Part shown: piece after piece, positions 17,440 to 25,819 of the stretch | How the letters are laid out: each line of letters opens with the position of its first letter | Numbering within the stretch: the first letter of the stretch is position 1 | Assembly (NCBI GenBank): GCA_947482665.1 | Contig: CANKJK010000007.1 | Location: 124,001-188,000, forward strand | Direction of reading: 5' to 3' | Source: Acidobacteriota bacterium | GTDB lineage: Bacteria > Acidobacteriota > Vicinamibacteria > Vicinamibacterales > UBA2999 | DNA length: 64,000 bases | Program-made: the position numbers and the translations under genes | Notes under the pieces: generated by a model | Told to the model about the DNA's origin: nothing | The model's database searches: none | What the model saw: only the letters and a program-made list of their open reading frames with translations

Positions 17440-18643
17440 GCACAGGCACCCAACTGATCGCAGACGGATCGATCCCGCTGACCAGATACTCCTCGGGGTC
17501 GGTCACGCCCTCAGGCACCCGCACGGCGAGAACCGCTGCCTGCTTCCCCACATCCAGTGACCCGAACATCCCGCCCAGGCCGAGCGCATCTGCGCCCACC
17601 TGCGTCGCACTCTCGAGCAGCCAGCGCGCCGGCACCCGCGGTGCGAGCCGCCGCGCCTGAGCCAACTCGCTGAAGAGATTCAGATCAGGTGCTGACGCGA
17701 GGCTGTCGGTGCCGAAGGCCACCGGCACATGCGAGGCGTAAAAGGCGTCGATCGGCGGAGACCCGGCGCCGACCCACCGATTACTCCGAGGGCACGCCGC
17801 CAGCGTCGTGCCACTTGCGCGCAGCCGCGCCAGATCGGGCCCGTCTACGTGCACCCCATGTACGGCCAGCACCCGACCATCAAACAGTCCGAGGTCATCG
17901 AGATACGCGATGGGCGAGGTCCGCGGCGGCTCCCACTCCGGATTCCAGACGCCAAGCGCGTGGAGAGTCTCCCGCCACGGGCCTTCACCCGTCCGCAGGA
18001 ACTCACACTCCTCGGGACCCTCGGCCACATGCACGGTGGACACGGCGCCGGGATGCGCCCCGAGATCCTCTCTGATGGCGGCGAACAGCGCCGGCGACAC
18101 GGAATAGGGCGCGTGCGCAGCCACGCTGACTCGCACGGTGTCGGTGGCAAGGGCTTCAGCCCGGGCGCGCGCATCCCTGACCTGCGCCACGCGGTCTCCC
18201 GGACCGAAACCCAGGAGTTCATGGAACACCACGCCTGCCAGCCCGTGGGACTGCAGCAAGGGTGGCGTGATCAGCGTATTCGAGACGTCACCGACGACAG
18301 CCGTGCCGGACGCGCGGAGCGCGCCAATCGCCCGTTCCGCCGCGCGCGACACCTCGGGCGCCGCCAATTCGTCCACGGCCCTGCGAGCGGCCATCAGTTG
18401 CGCCACCCACGATGCGAAGGAGTCCGAGGGCGGCACGGCCCCAGCCAGATACGAGAGTTCGAGATGGGTGTGGACGTTCACGAGGCCCGGCAGCAGCGCC
18501 ATCCCGTCCAACCGGAGGTCCGGCTCCCGATCCGCCAGCGCCTCGCCGACCGCGACGATGCGGCCATCGGCCACAGCGACGCGTCCGCCACGAACGGGCT
18601 CCCCCGCCATAGTGAGCAGCCACGCGCCTTCCACTACGGTCAT
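17432..18643 (-). CDS. mqnX: Amidohydrolase, probable aminodeoxyfutalosine deaminase
   Basis: 403-residue metal-dependent TIM-barrel hydrolase. Metal ligands: VNVHTHLELSYL (HxH), AAHAPYSVS, TVHVAEGPEECEF, and FGTDSLASAPDLN with the catalytic Asp. A small composite beta-domain flanks the barrel (residues 1-55 and the C-terminus). In the futalosine route such enzymes deaminate 6-amino-6-deoxyfutalosine. The position, overlapping mqnC by 4 bp and mqnP by 8 bp, supports that role over a generic cytosine/atrazine-type deaminase. Confidence 0.75.
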   Translation of the reverse strand: MTVVEGAWLLTMAGEPVRGGRVAVADGRIVAVGEALADREPDLRLDGMALLPGLVNVHTHLELSYLAGAVPPSDSFASWVAQLMAARRAVDELAAPEVSRAAERAIGALRASGTAVVGDVSNTLITPPLLQSHGLAGVVFHELLGFGPGDRVAQVRDARARAEALATDTVRVSVAAHAPYSVSPALFAAIREDLGAHPGAVSTVHVAEGPEECEFLRTGEGPWRETLHALGVWNPEWEPPRTSPIAYLDDLGLFDGRVLAVHGVHVDGPDLARLRASGTTLAACPRSNRWVGAGSPPIDAFYASHVPVAFGTDSLASAPDLNLFSELAQARRLAPRVPARWLLESATQVGADALGLGGMFGSLDVGKQAAVLAVRVPEGVTDPEEYLVSGIDPSAISWVPVHG

Positions 18644-19851
18644 GAGGGCCGGGACGCGGCGCGGCGCTCCTTCTCCTGTCGGCTGCGAGCTTCGTACTGC
18701 GACAGCTCCTCCGGGCGGGAGTCGTCTCCCTCCGCCCTGGCCGTGGCCAGCGTCAGCATCCGGGGTACGTCGCGCTCACGCACAATCGGGTCGCCGAGCA
18801 CCTCGTAGTGCATGTTGCGGCGTTTTGGAACAAACCCCGCGCCTTCGACGTTCAGCACGATCTCGAGCTCGTCCATGCAGTAGGACGCGCCCGCGGCACG
18901 CACGACGTTCTCTTCGATCATCACGCTGCCCATGTCATTGGCGCCGAAGGCCAGGCTCAACTGCCCCACCTTCCCGCCCTGCGTCACCCAGGACGCCTGC
19001 AGGTTGTCGAAGTTGTCCAGCACCAGCCGGGCAACCGCGAGCGTGCGGAGATACTCCACACCGGTCGCTTCCATTCCACCCCGCTCGGTGTGCTCGGGCT
19101 GGAAGCTCCACGTAATGAAGGCCGTGAAGCCGCCCGTCTCATCCTGCAGATCCCGCAGACGCATCATGTGGGTAATGCGGTCTTCCAGCGTATCGACGGT
19201 GCCGTACATCATCGTGGCCGTCGTGCGCAGGCCCGCCAGGTGCGCGTCCCGCATCACGCCGATCCACTCGTCCGCGGTGGCCTTCGTGTGACAGTGCAGG
19301 TGCTCCCGCACACGATCCACCAGAATCTCGGCGCCGCCGCCGGGAATGCTGTCCAGCCCCGCCGCGATCAACCGCTCGATGACCACAGGTACCGGCAACT
19401 TGGAGAGCCGCGAGATATGCAGCACCTCCGGCGGAGAGAGCGCGTGCAGCTTGAACGATGGATACCGGGCCTTCACGGCCCGGAAGAGATCCTCGTACCA
19501 CGCGAGTGGCAGATCCGGATTGTGCCCACCCTGCAGCAGCAGCTGCTCCCCACCCACCGCGAGGGTCTCGTCAATCTTGCGAAAGATCTCTTCGAAACCG
19601 AGGACGTAGCCATCGGCGGCGCCCACCTCGCGATAGAACGCGCAGAAGTTGCACTTCGCCACGCACACGTTCGTGTAGTTGACGTTGCGGTCGATGATGT
19701 AGGTCACGATGGGCTCTGGGTGACGCCGCTGGCGCACGGTGTGCGCCAGCTGGCCGAGCAGATGCAGCGGCGCCTCCCGATACAGCAGGAGCGCCTCGTC
19801 CGCGTTCAGTCGCCCCCCGGCGAGCACTTTCCCGGCCAGCGCGTCGATCAT
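18640..19851 (-). CDS. mqnC: Cyclic dehypoxanthinyl futalosine synthase (radical SAM)
   Basis: 403 residues. Radical SAM enzyme that cyclises dehypoxanthine futalosine. YIIDRNVNYTNVCVAKCNF contains the start of the CX3CX2C cluster motif (Cys in NVCVAKCNFC). GGEQLLLQGGHNPDLP, LHALSPPEVLHISRLS and DSIPGGGAEILVDRVR are close to the MqnC signature rather than MqnE. The C-terminal CofH/MqnC-like domain carries ASWVTQGGKVGQLSLAFGAND. It starts 2 nt after mqnA stops. Confidence 0.92.
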   Translation of the reverse strand: MIDALAGKVLAGGRLNADEALLLYREAPLHLLGQLAHTVRQRRHPEPIVTYIIDRNVNYTNVCVAKCNFCAFYREVGAADGYVLGFEEIFRKIDETLAVGGEQLLLQGGHNPDLPLAWYEDLFRAVKARYPSFKLHALSPPEVLHISRLSKLPVPVVIERLIAAGLDSIPGGGAEILVDRVREHLHCHTKATADEWIGVMRDAHLAGLRTTATMMYGTVDTLEDRITHMMRLRDLQDETGGFTAFITWSFQPEHTERGGMEATGVEYLRTLAVARLVLDNFDNLQASWVTQGGKVGQLSLAFGANDMGSVMIEENVVRAAGASYCMDELEIVLNVEGAGFVPKRRNMHYEVLGDPIVRERDVPRMLTLATARAEGDDSRPEELSQYEARSRQEKERRAASRPS

Positions 19852-19853
19852 GA

Positions 19854-20663
19854 TCAGTAGAAGGTCACGGCCCGGCGAGCCGTCCCGGCCCCCAGGTCCG
19901 CCGCCCAGTCGAGAAAGAGCTGCAGACCCGCGATTTCCTCCGGGCCCATCCCGTAGCGAACATTATCTCTGAGATAGGCCTCGGCGAGCGGCCTGGCGGC
20001 TACCCGGGTCCCGGCGTACTCCGCGGCAATGGCCGCCACGGCCTGCACGCCCTCCGCCTGCGCGCGCTGGAGCGCGGCAACATCCGTCTGCTCCACCGCA
20101 CCCGGCCTCCCGGTCCACGCGGCGTAGACGAACGGCAACCCAGTCAACGCCGTCCACTCATCCCCCAGGTCTATCTTCCGGACACCCAGGGCCACGGGGT
20201 CGATTTCAAGCGCCGGGTCACCGATCACCAGTGCCGCATCCGCTCCAGCCAACATGGCCTCGAGCGAGGGTGCATGGGGTGTGAAGATCGGCGCGATCCC
20301 GAAACGCCGTGCGCACAACACCTTGACCAACGCCACCGATGTGCGAGAACTCGTATCGAGCGCGATCGACCGGATGTCCTGCGTCTCGCGCCGTGTGTAG
20401 ATCGCGACGGATGCGATCGGTCCGCGCGACCCGATGCCGACGCCAGGTACGAACCGATAGTCCGGCCGTTCGAGGTACTCCACCGACGGAATCAGCCCCA
20501 GGTCCACATCGCCAGCATGGAGCAGGCGGGCGCAGGCCGATGGCAGGTCGTACCGGACCTGCCAGTGCGCCGGCTGCCGATCCAGCGCCCAGGTGAGTGG
20601 CCGAGCATTCAGAAAGCAGACAGCGCCGACGCGGATCGGCAACCGCCGGCCAGCGCTCGTCAT
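19854..20663 (-). CDS. mqnA: Chorismate dehydratase
   Basis: 269 residues, periplasmic-binding-protein fold enzyme turning chorismate into 3-enolpyruvylbenzoate, the first futalosine step. VGAVCFLNARPLTWALD at the N-terminus, DVDLGLIPSVEYLER, ALDTSSRTSVALVKVL and LVIGDPALEID are family blocks. C-terminal NVRYGMGPEEIAGLQLFLDW is also typical. It overlaps the preceding cysteine-free paralogue gene by 4 bp. Confidence 0.93.
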   Translation of the reverse strand: MTSAGRRLPIRVGAVCFLNARPLTWALDRQPAHWQVRYDLPSACARLLHAGDVDLGLIPSVEYLERPDYRFVPGVGIGSRGPIASVAIYTRRETQDIRSIALDTSSRTSVALVKVLCARRFGIAPIFTPHAPSLEAMLAGADAALVIGDPALEIDPVALGVRKIDLGDEWTALTGLPFVYAAWTGRPGAVEQTDVAALQRAQAEGVQAVAAIAAEYAGTRVAARPLAEAYLRDNVRYGMGPEEIAGLQLFLDWAADLGAGTARRAVTFY

Positions 20664-21556
20664 ACGGCCTGAGACGCGGACCGCGCGAACGACCCGTCCC
20701 GCTCGACCGCCTCGAAACCGGCCGCTTCGATGTTCCGCCGGACCTCCAGCAGCAGCCCTCGACGAGGCCCGTCAGGCGCCGCGTCCACGGCAGGCACACC
20801 GTAGATGTCATCCGCACCGAAGGTCAGCGCCACCTGCGCGAGCTTCGGTCCATAGCGCGGCCAGTCCACCTGCACCGCCACCGACGCCGGCATGGCCAGC
20901 CTGGCCAGCGCGATCGTCCGTACATCCTCGTAACCGGTCGTGGGCCTGAACGGATTGAGCACCAGCGGCAGTGGATGCACCGCCGTCACCGGACCGGCAG
21001 CCGCCGCAGCCTGCAGGGCCTCCAACAGCGGGAGCCGACTCTCACCCCCGGCCTTCTCCACCGTGACGCGGATGGCCAGAAAGCCCGCCTCGACCAACGC
21101 CGCCACGGCCGCGCCTGGTGACTTCAGCCGGTCCACGGGAACCTCCGCCACGCCATCCAGTCCCGCCGCGCGCAGCCGTGCGAGCACACCAGGCAGCGCA
21201 CCTTCACCTGCCGCCTCGATATCCGCCAGGGACCACGCCGTGACCATGCGCCCGACGGCCTCGCGGCGCACCCTCGCCAACTGGGCCTCGGCGGCCTCCC
21301 GGCCGGGATAGGCCCCCGTCACTCGCACTTCCCCGGCCGCAGCCACGGCCGCCGCATCGATCCCCTGGTCCGGGTCGACGGAAGCGACGCGCAGATACGT
21401 GACGACACGTCCCCGCTGCGCGCGGCGAGCGGTGTCCGCGAGCATGCCGAGCGCAAGAATCTCAGGCGACGCCGCAGCGAGCTGAAGTTCCTCGTTGGTC
21501 AGGGTTCCGCCGGCCGCCACGCGTGCCGTCCATGTCTCCCACTGTGCTGCCATCAC
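20660..21556 (-). CDS. Cysteine-free, radical-SAM-like protein of the MqnE/MqnC/CofH family (degenerate)
   Basis: 298 residues. The whole translation contains no cysteine, so the CX3CX2C cluster is absent and it cannot be a radical SAM enzyme. Homology shows in barrel-like repeats (LPGVLARLRAAGLDGVAEVP corresponds to the DSIPGGGAE region of MqnC). The C-terminus has PKLAQVALTFGADDIYGVP and RNIEAAGFEAVERDGSF, matching the MqnC/MqnE tail seen in the neighbouring mqnC. It is coupled to mqnA (4-bp overlap) and to the Gfo/Idh gene (4-bp overlap). Possible roles are scaffold, partner of a true MqnE encoded elsewhere, or a different chemistry. No function is assigned. Confidence 0.7.
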   Translation of the reverse strand: MMAAQWETWTARVAAGGTLTNEELQLAAASPEILALGMLADTARRAQRGRVVTYLRVASVDPDQGIDAAAVAAAGEVRVTGAYPGREAAEAQLARVRREAVGRMVTAWSLADIEAAGEGALPGVLARLRAAGLDGVAEVPVDRLKSPGAAVAALVEAGFLAIRVTVEKAGGESRLPLLEALQAAAAAGPVTAVHPLPLVLNPFRPTTGYEDVRTIALARLAMPASVAVQVDWPRYGPKLAQVALTFGADDIYGVPAVDAAPDGPRRGLLLEVRRNIEAAGFEAVERDGSFARSASQAV

Positions 21557-22488
21557 CGTCCCCGTTCCATCTCCGCATTCACTCGCTCGGCGAGTGCCAG
21601 CGCCCGGAGGCCATCCTCGCCGCTGACGCGCGGCTGCCCGCCCGTCCGTACCGCCGCCACGAAATCTTCGAGTTCCACACGCAGCGGCTCCGCATCCTGC
21701 ACATCGATTGCTCCACCGCGGATGACCCGACGCCCGTCCTGCATCTCCAGCCGGTAGACCTCGACTTCCCGCGCCGCGCAGTCCACCGACACATACGCAT
21801 CCTGCTGGAAGAACCGGATCTTTCGCACGCGGTCCCGGCTGATCCGGCTCGCCGTCAGGTTCGCGATGCAGCCGGACGCAAACCGCAATCGGACGTTCGC
21901 AATATCCGTGCGGTCCGTCAGCACGGCCACACCGACCGCCTCGATGGACACCACCTCGGAGCGCACCGTCGCCAGGAGCAGATCCAGGTCGTGAATCATC
22001 AGATCGAAGATCACGTCGATGTCGAGGCTGCGATCAGGAAATACGCCGAGCCGGTGCACCTCCACGAAACGCGGGGCCTGCACGAGCGGCCATGCCGCGG
22101 TGACCGCGGGGTTGAACCGTTCGGTGTGCCCCGCCGCCAACACGGCGCCGCCTTCAGCGGCCAGACGTAGCAGGCGCTCGGCCTCCGGGAGCGACGACGC
22201 CAGCGGCTTCTCGACGAGCACGCCCACGCCGCGGCGCAGGAACGGCTCGGCAGCGGCCAGATGCGCCAGCGTCGGTGTCGCCACCGTCACGGCATCGACC
22301 TGTCCGACGAGCGACTCGGCCTCTGTGAAGGCCTTCGTCCCGCATCGTTCCGCGATGAGCGCACCACGCGCCGCGTCCTGATCCACAACACCCACCAACT
22401 CCACGTCCGGCATCGCCGCCAACAGGCGCGCATGGTGCTGTCCCAGGTGCCCGACGCCAATCACGCCGACGCGTAACCGCGGTGTCAC
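21553..22488 (-). CDS. Gfo/Idh/MocA family oxidoreductase of the lipid A gene neighbourhood
   Basis: 311 residues. N-terminal NAD(P) Rossmann motif VGVIGVGHLGQHHARLL, the family EKP motif (VLVEKPLASSLPEAERL), GHTERFNPAV and the catalytic-region DVIFDLMIHDLDLLL. Genes of this family often sit beside lpxA/lpxI; some (GnnA) oxidise UDP-GlcNAc to make diamino-sugar lipid A, but the partner aminotransferase gnnB is not adjacent, so that role is unproven. It begins 9 bp after lpxI. Confidence 0.82.
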   Translation of the reverse strand: MTPRLRVGVIGVGHLGQHHARLLAAMPDVELVGVVDQDAARGALIAERCGTKAFTEAESLVGQVDAVTVATPTLAHLAAAEPFLRRGVGVLVEKPLASSLPEAERLLRLAAEGGAVLAAGHTERFNPAVTAAWPLVQAPRFVEVHRLGVFPDRSLDIDVIFDLMIHDLDLLLATVRSEVVSIEAVGVAVLTDRTDIANVRLRFASGCIANLTASRISRDRVRKIRFFQQDAYVSVDCAAREVEVYRLEMQDGRRVIRGGAIDVQDAEPLRVELEDFVAAVRTGGQPRVSGEDGLRALALAERVNAEMERGR

Positions 22489-22497
22489 CGGCGCGCC

Positions 22498-23373
22498 TCA
22501 GTATTCATACGTCCGATCCTGAGTGCGCGCCACGGGCGCCTCGCCAGCAGGCATGGCCACCTCACGGCCGACGATGGCAATCCCGGCCGCATCTGCCGCC
22601 GTCATGATCGCCGGCCCGTCAATCATCAGTGTTCGGCCGGCATCGACCGACAGTGCGGTGGCCCCCGCCGCACGCATGGCTTCGATCGTGGCCACACCGA
22701 CCACGGGCACATCGAACCGCATGTCCTGCTTCGGCTTCGCAACCTTGATGACCCGCGTGCCCGCACCGGCCAGCTGGCCTGCTCGTGCAATCACGACGTC
22801 GGTGCCTTCCATCGCCTCGACGGCCACGACCGCGCGGTCCTTCACGACCAGCGTCTGGCCGATATCCGCACCGGCCAACACATCCGCGCGTGCGCAGCCA
22901 AACTCCAGGTCCTTCCGCTCCTCGGACGAAGGGGCGCGGAACGTCAGCACACCAGCCTTCGCGAGGAGCGGCGTCAGGAGCGCCGTTGAATTCGCCAGGG
23001 CGATTCCGTGATCGGCGAGCACGGCAGCCACGGCACCGATGATCCCATCGGTGTTCCGGCTCGTCAGCTTCGCCAACAGCGAGAGCATCGTCAGGTCAGG
23101 AACGATCCCGCCCGAGAAGATCTTGGTGTGCTTGACCTGCCCGGCCATGATGGCCTCGGTCACCCCTGCCGCCTTCAGCACCTTGATGCACTTGCCGAGT
23201 TGCCCGAGCGACACCCAGTGAAACTCGGCGGAGAGCCGCGCCGCCAGCGCCTCGAGCTCGGGAAAGGCCTCTTCGCGCGCAGCGACGACCGTCACCTCAT
23301 GCCCCTGCGACCTTGCGGCCTCCAGCACGAGAAACGGGAACCGGCCATTGCCGGCGATGAGGCCGAGCCGCAT
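22498..23373 (-). CDS. lpxI: UDP-2,3-diacylglucosamine pyrophosphatase LpxI
   Basis: 291 residues of the DUF1009/LpxI family, which hydrolyses UDP-2,3-diacylglucosamine to lipid X in organisms lacking Lpx[19 protein letters not shown] at the start, [12 protein letters not shown], and the C-terminal [17 protein letters not shown] with [16 protein letters not shown] are the conserved blocks. It starts 4 bp after the fabZ-lpxA fusion gene, consistent with one lipid A transcription unit. Confidence 0.93.
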   Translation of the reverse strand: MRLGLIAGNGRFPFLVLEAARSQGHEVTVVAAREEAFPELEALAARLSAEFHWVSLGQLGKCIKVLKAAGVTEAIMAGQVKHTKIFSGGIVPDLTMLSLLAKLTSRNTDGIIGAVAAVLADHGIALANSTALLTPLLAKAGVLTFRAPSSEERKDLEFGCARADVLAGADIGQTLVVKDRAVVAVEAMEGTDVVIARAGQLAGAGTRVIKVAKPKQDMRFDVPVVGVATIEAMRAAGATALSVDAGRTLMIDGPAIMTAADAAGIAIVGREVAMPAGEAPVARTQDRTYEY

Positions 23374-23377
23374 AGCG

Positions 23378-24634
23378 CTACTCGTCGGCGACGATCTCTT
23401 CAGCCCGGCGGCTGGGACGGCGCAGGATCACGCCGCGGCCGGACGAACGGATGAAATCGAGGAGATACGCCACTTCGGGATCGTTGAGTGTCGGATCGCT
23501 GGCGATCGCATCCAGCGCCCTGGTGGTGTTGAGCTTGGACTGCATCAGATAGCGGTAGGCCCGCTTGAGCTGCGCGATCCGATCCTGGGTGAAGCCCCGG
23601 CGCGACAGCCCGATCCCGTTCACGCCAAAGATGCGGGCCGGGCGGCTTCCAATCGTGCGGGCAAACGGCAGGGCATCCTTCGTCACCACCGAATACCCGC
23701 CGATGAAGGCATGACGCCCCACGCGACAGAACTGGTGCACGGCCGTGCCGGCGCTGATATTCGCGTAGTCCTCGACGGTGACATGCCCGCCCAGCGTTGC
23801 ATGGGGCCCGAAGATCGTCTGGTTGCCGACGTGGCAATCGTGCGCGACGTGGACGTAGGCCATGAACAGATTTCCGTCCCCGATGCGCGTCTCTCCCCCG
23901 CCGCCCTTTGTGCCGCGGTTGATGGTGACGAACTCACGGAACGTGTTGTCCTTGCCTACGACGAGCCGGGTACGCTCGCCCTGGTATTTCAAGTCCTGCG
24001 GCGCCATCCCGATAGAGGCCATCGGGAAGACGTGCGAACCATCACCGATCTCGGTCCACCCTCCGATGACTGCCGAGGCTCCGATGCGGCAGTTGCGGCC
24101 CACGGTGACCTCAGGGCCGATCACCGCATGTGCCTCAATCACCGATCCGGAGCCGATCTTCGCGCTGGGATGCACGGAGGCCATCGGGTGCACCGAGGCG
24201 GCACCCGGGTCAATGGCCAGGAGCAGTTCAGCCTCCGCCACCACCTGATCGCCCACGAGCGCCCGGGCGTTCGCCTTGAAGAGCCGGGACCGGCTGCGCC
24301 CGGCGGTGACTTCGAGCCTGAGCTGATCCCCTGGAATCACCTGGCGGCGGAACCGCGCGCCATTGACGCCCCGCAACCAGACTCTGGCATTGGGCGGCGC
24401 ATCCTCGCGATCGAGCCACAGCATCGCCGCCACCTGGGTCAGCGTCTCGATCATGAGTACAGCCGGCATCAGCGGCTGTCCCGGATAGTGCCCGGGAAAG
24501 AAGTCTTCGTTGATCGTGACGTTCTTGATCGCGACCGCGCGGACGCCGGGCTCAAGCTCGGCGACCGCGTCGATCAGCGCGGAGGGATAACGGTGGACAA
24601 CGCGATCAAGCAGGGGCTGGAGGTCGGCCTGCAC
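23378..24634 (-). CDS. Bifunctional 3-hydroxyacyl-ACP dehydratase / UDP-GlcNAc O-acyltransferase (FabZ-LpxA fusion)
   Basis: 418 residues in one uninterrupted frame. Residues about 1-145 are a FabZ hot-dog domain with [19 protein letters not shown] (catalytic His) and [19 protein letters not shown] (catalytic Glu). About 150-418 is LpxA: hexapeptide repeats ([19 protein letters not shown]), AHDCHVGNQ with the catalytic-region His, and the C-terminal helical part with [17 protein letters not shown]. Joining them puts dehydration of 3-hydroxyacyl-ACP and its use in lipid A on one chain, competing for the same substrate. GTG 24634 lies 5 nt after the ompH stop. lpxD, often between ompH and fabZ, is absent. 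Confidence 0.92.
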   Translation of the reverse strand: MQADLQPLLDRVVHRYPSALIDAVAELEPGVRAVAIKNVTINEDFFPGHYPGQPLMPAVLMIETLTQVAAMLWLDREDAPPNARVWLRGVNGARFRRQVIPGDQLRLEVTAGRSRSRLFKANARALVGDQVVAEAELLLAIDPGAASVHPMASVHPSAKIGSGSVIEAHAVIGPEVTVGRNCRIGASAVIGGWTEIGDGSHVFPMASIGMAPQDLKYQGERTRLVVGKDNTFREFVTINRGTKGGGGETRIGDGNLFMAYVHVAHDCHVGNQTIFGPHATLGGHVTVEDYANISAGTAVHQFCRVGRHAFIGGYSVVTKDALPFARTIGSRPARIFGVNGIGLSRRGFTQDRIAQLKRAYRYLMQSKLNTTRALDAIASDPTLNDPEVAYLLDFIRSSGRGVILRRPSRRAEEIVADE

Positions 24635-24639
24635 CCTGC

Positions 24640-25308
24640 CTACTTCTTCGCGTCGAACTTCTTGATCACGTCCGCAGTGATGTCCAGGCCAGCGTGGGCC
24701 CACGCCAGGCCCGCGTCACCAGCCGAAAACACCAGCTGCAGCCCCTTCTCCTGTGCCACTTCAGCCAGGATGGGATTCAGCCGCCGCTGGAACTCCAGCT
24801 GCAGTGACTGCTGCAGGTCCTGCAGTTCCTTCTGCGCGTCCTGTGTTGCACGTTCGATGTCGGTGTTCTGACGCTCGATCTTGCGCTGCAGGTCCTCGCG
24901 GGCAGCGTCACTGAGGATCGCGGCACCCGACTGCAGCTTCTGCTGATCCGCCTGAAGGGACTTGTTCTTCTCGTTGAGATCGTTGACCTTGCGGTCGTTG
25001 AGCGCCTTCACCTTATTGGAGGCGTTCTGCCCTTCCTTCGACTCGCCGATGATGCGCTGGATGTCGATGAAGGCCACCTTTGCCCCATCCGGGAACGGCA
25101 CCACCGGTGCAGGAGCCGCATCCGGAGCCGCGGCAGGCTTCGGGGCCGCAGGAGCTGCGGGCCGCGGGGCCGCAGGAGCCGCCGGCCGCGGGGCCGCAGG
25201 AGCCGCCGGCTTGGGCGCAGTCTGGGCAAAGGCCGGCGCCACGAGCACGGCGCTCAGCACGGTCACGGACAGGACCCGGCGGAGGCCGGTGAGCGTCACA
25301 ACAGTCAT
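24640..25308 (-). CDS. OmpH/Skp-family periplasmic chaperone
   Basis: 222 residues: signal peptide ending FAQ near residue 30, then a Pro/Ala tandem-repeat spacer (about 31-65), then the Skp domain starting KVAFIDIQRIIGES. Long coiled-coil arms span about 90-180, and the LVFSAGDAGLAWAHAGLDIT cap follows. Skp escorts outer-membrane proteins to BamA, encoded upstream in the same unit. ATG 25308 is favoured over an ATG 33 bp upstream because AAAGGA precedes it at suitable distance. Confidence 0.88.
   Translation of the reverse strand: MTVVTLTGLRRVLSVTVLSAVLVAPAFAQTAPKPAAPAAPRPAAPAAPRPAAPAAPKPAAAPDAAPAPVVPFPDGAKVAFIDIQRIIGESKEGQNASNKVKALNDRKVNDLNEKNKSLQADQQKLQSGAAILSDAAREDLQRKIERQNTDIERATQDAQKELQDLQQSLQLEFQRRLNPILAEVAQEKGLQLVFSAGDAGLAWAHAGLDITADVIKKFDAKK
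25141..25212 (-). repeat. 24-bp tandem repeat, three copies, inside ompH/skp
   Basis: Units at 25141-25164, 25165-25188 and 25189-25212 differ at only a few bases. They encode the 8-residue Pro/Ala spacer unit three times and are prone to slippage length variation. Confidence 0.85.
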
Positions 25309-25344
25309 TCCAATAAATCCTTTCGTTGTCGAGGAAAACATACA

Positions 25345-25374
25345 ATTTTACCGCAGAACCCGCCTGGCGCCCAA
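25345..25374 (-). promoter_or_regulatory. Candidate sigma-70-type promoter for ompH-fabZ/lpxA-lpxI
   Basis: TTGGGC (25369-25374) and TAAAAT (25345-25350) are spaced 18 bp on the minus strand, 36 bp before the chosen ompH start. It lies just after the upstream lipoprotein gene. Confidence 0.45.
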
Positions 25375-25377
25375 GCC

Positions 25378-25809
25378 TTAGGGGTGGAAGACAGACAGCG
25401 TGTACTCCGTGGGCTCGGTCACCAACCCCACGTCATAGACCCGGGCACACAGGTTCCCAATGGCCGAGGCGGTCCCAGTCACCACAGTGCCCACCACCGC
25501 GGTGTCATTCGCAATAATCACCTGGCACGCGATGCCGTTCCAGGTCCCGAGGCTGACCCCGAGCGAGACCGCGGGAGAAACGGCCGTCAGCGACGCCGTC
25601 ACCGTGCCCCCCGCCAGAGCCGTGAACGGATAGGTGAACGCCCCGTTCTTCTCGATGACCTGCGTATAGGTCTCCGTGACAGGAATCGGCGTCGCCCCGA
25701 CGGCCGGAGCGACGTTCGCCGTCCCGCCGCAGCCCGCCATCATCAGAGGGGCCCCCAGGACCAGGCTGACGCCTGCCATCGAGAGCCACCGGGTTACACA
25801 CGCGCGCAT
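25378..25809 (-). CDS. Small lipoprotein of unknown function between bamA and ompH
   Basis: 143 residues. MRACVTRWLSMAGVSLVLG leads to a lipobox MAGC at about residue 26, so it is probably lipid-anchored. The remainder is rich in beta-forming residues with two Cys (ACQVII and LCARVYDVG), possibly a disulfide, and a C-terminal YTLSVFHP strand. AGGAG lies 7 nt before ATG 25809. I do not recognise the family. Its place 10 bp after bamA hints at an outer-membrane role, perhaps an accessory lipoprotein, but no Bam lipoprotein motif is visible. Confidence 0.65.
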   Translation of the reverse strand: MRACVTRWLSMAGVSLVLGAPLMMAGCGGTANVAPAVGATPIPVTETYTQVIEKNGAFTYPFTALAGGTVTASLTAVSPAVSLGVSLGTWNGIACQVIIANDTAVVGTVVTGTASAIGNLCARVYDVGLVTEPTEYTLSVFHP

Positions 25810-25819
25810 CACGTCGCTC

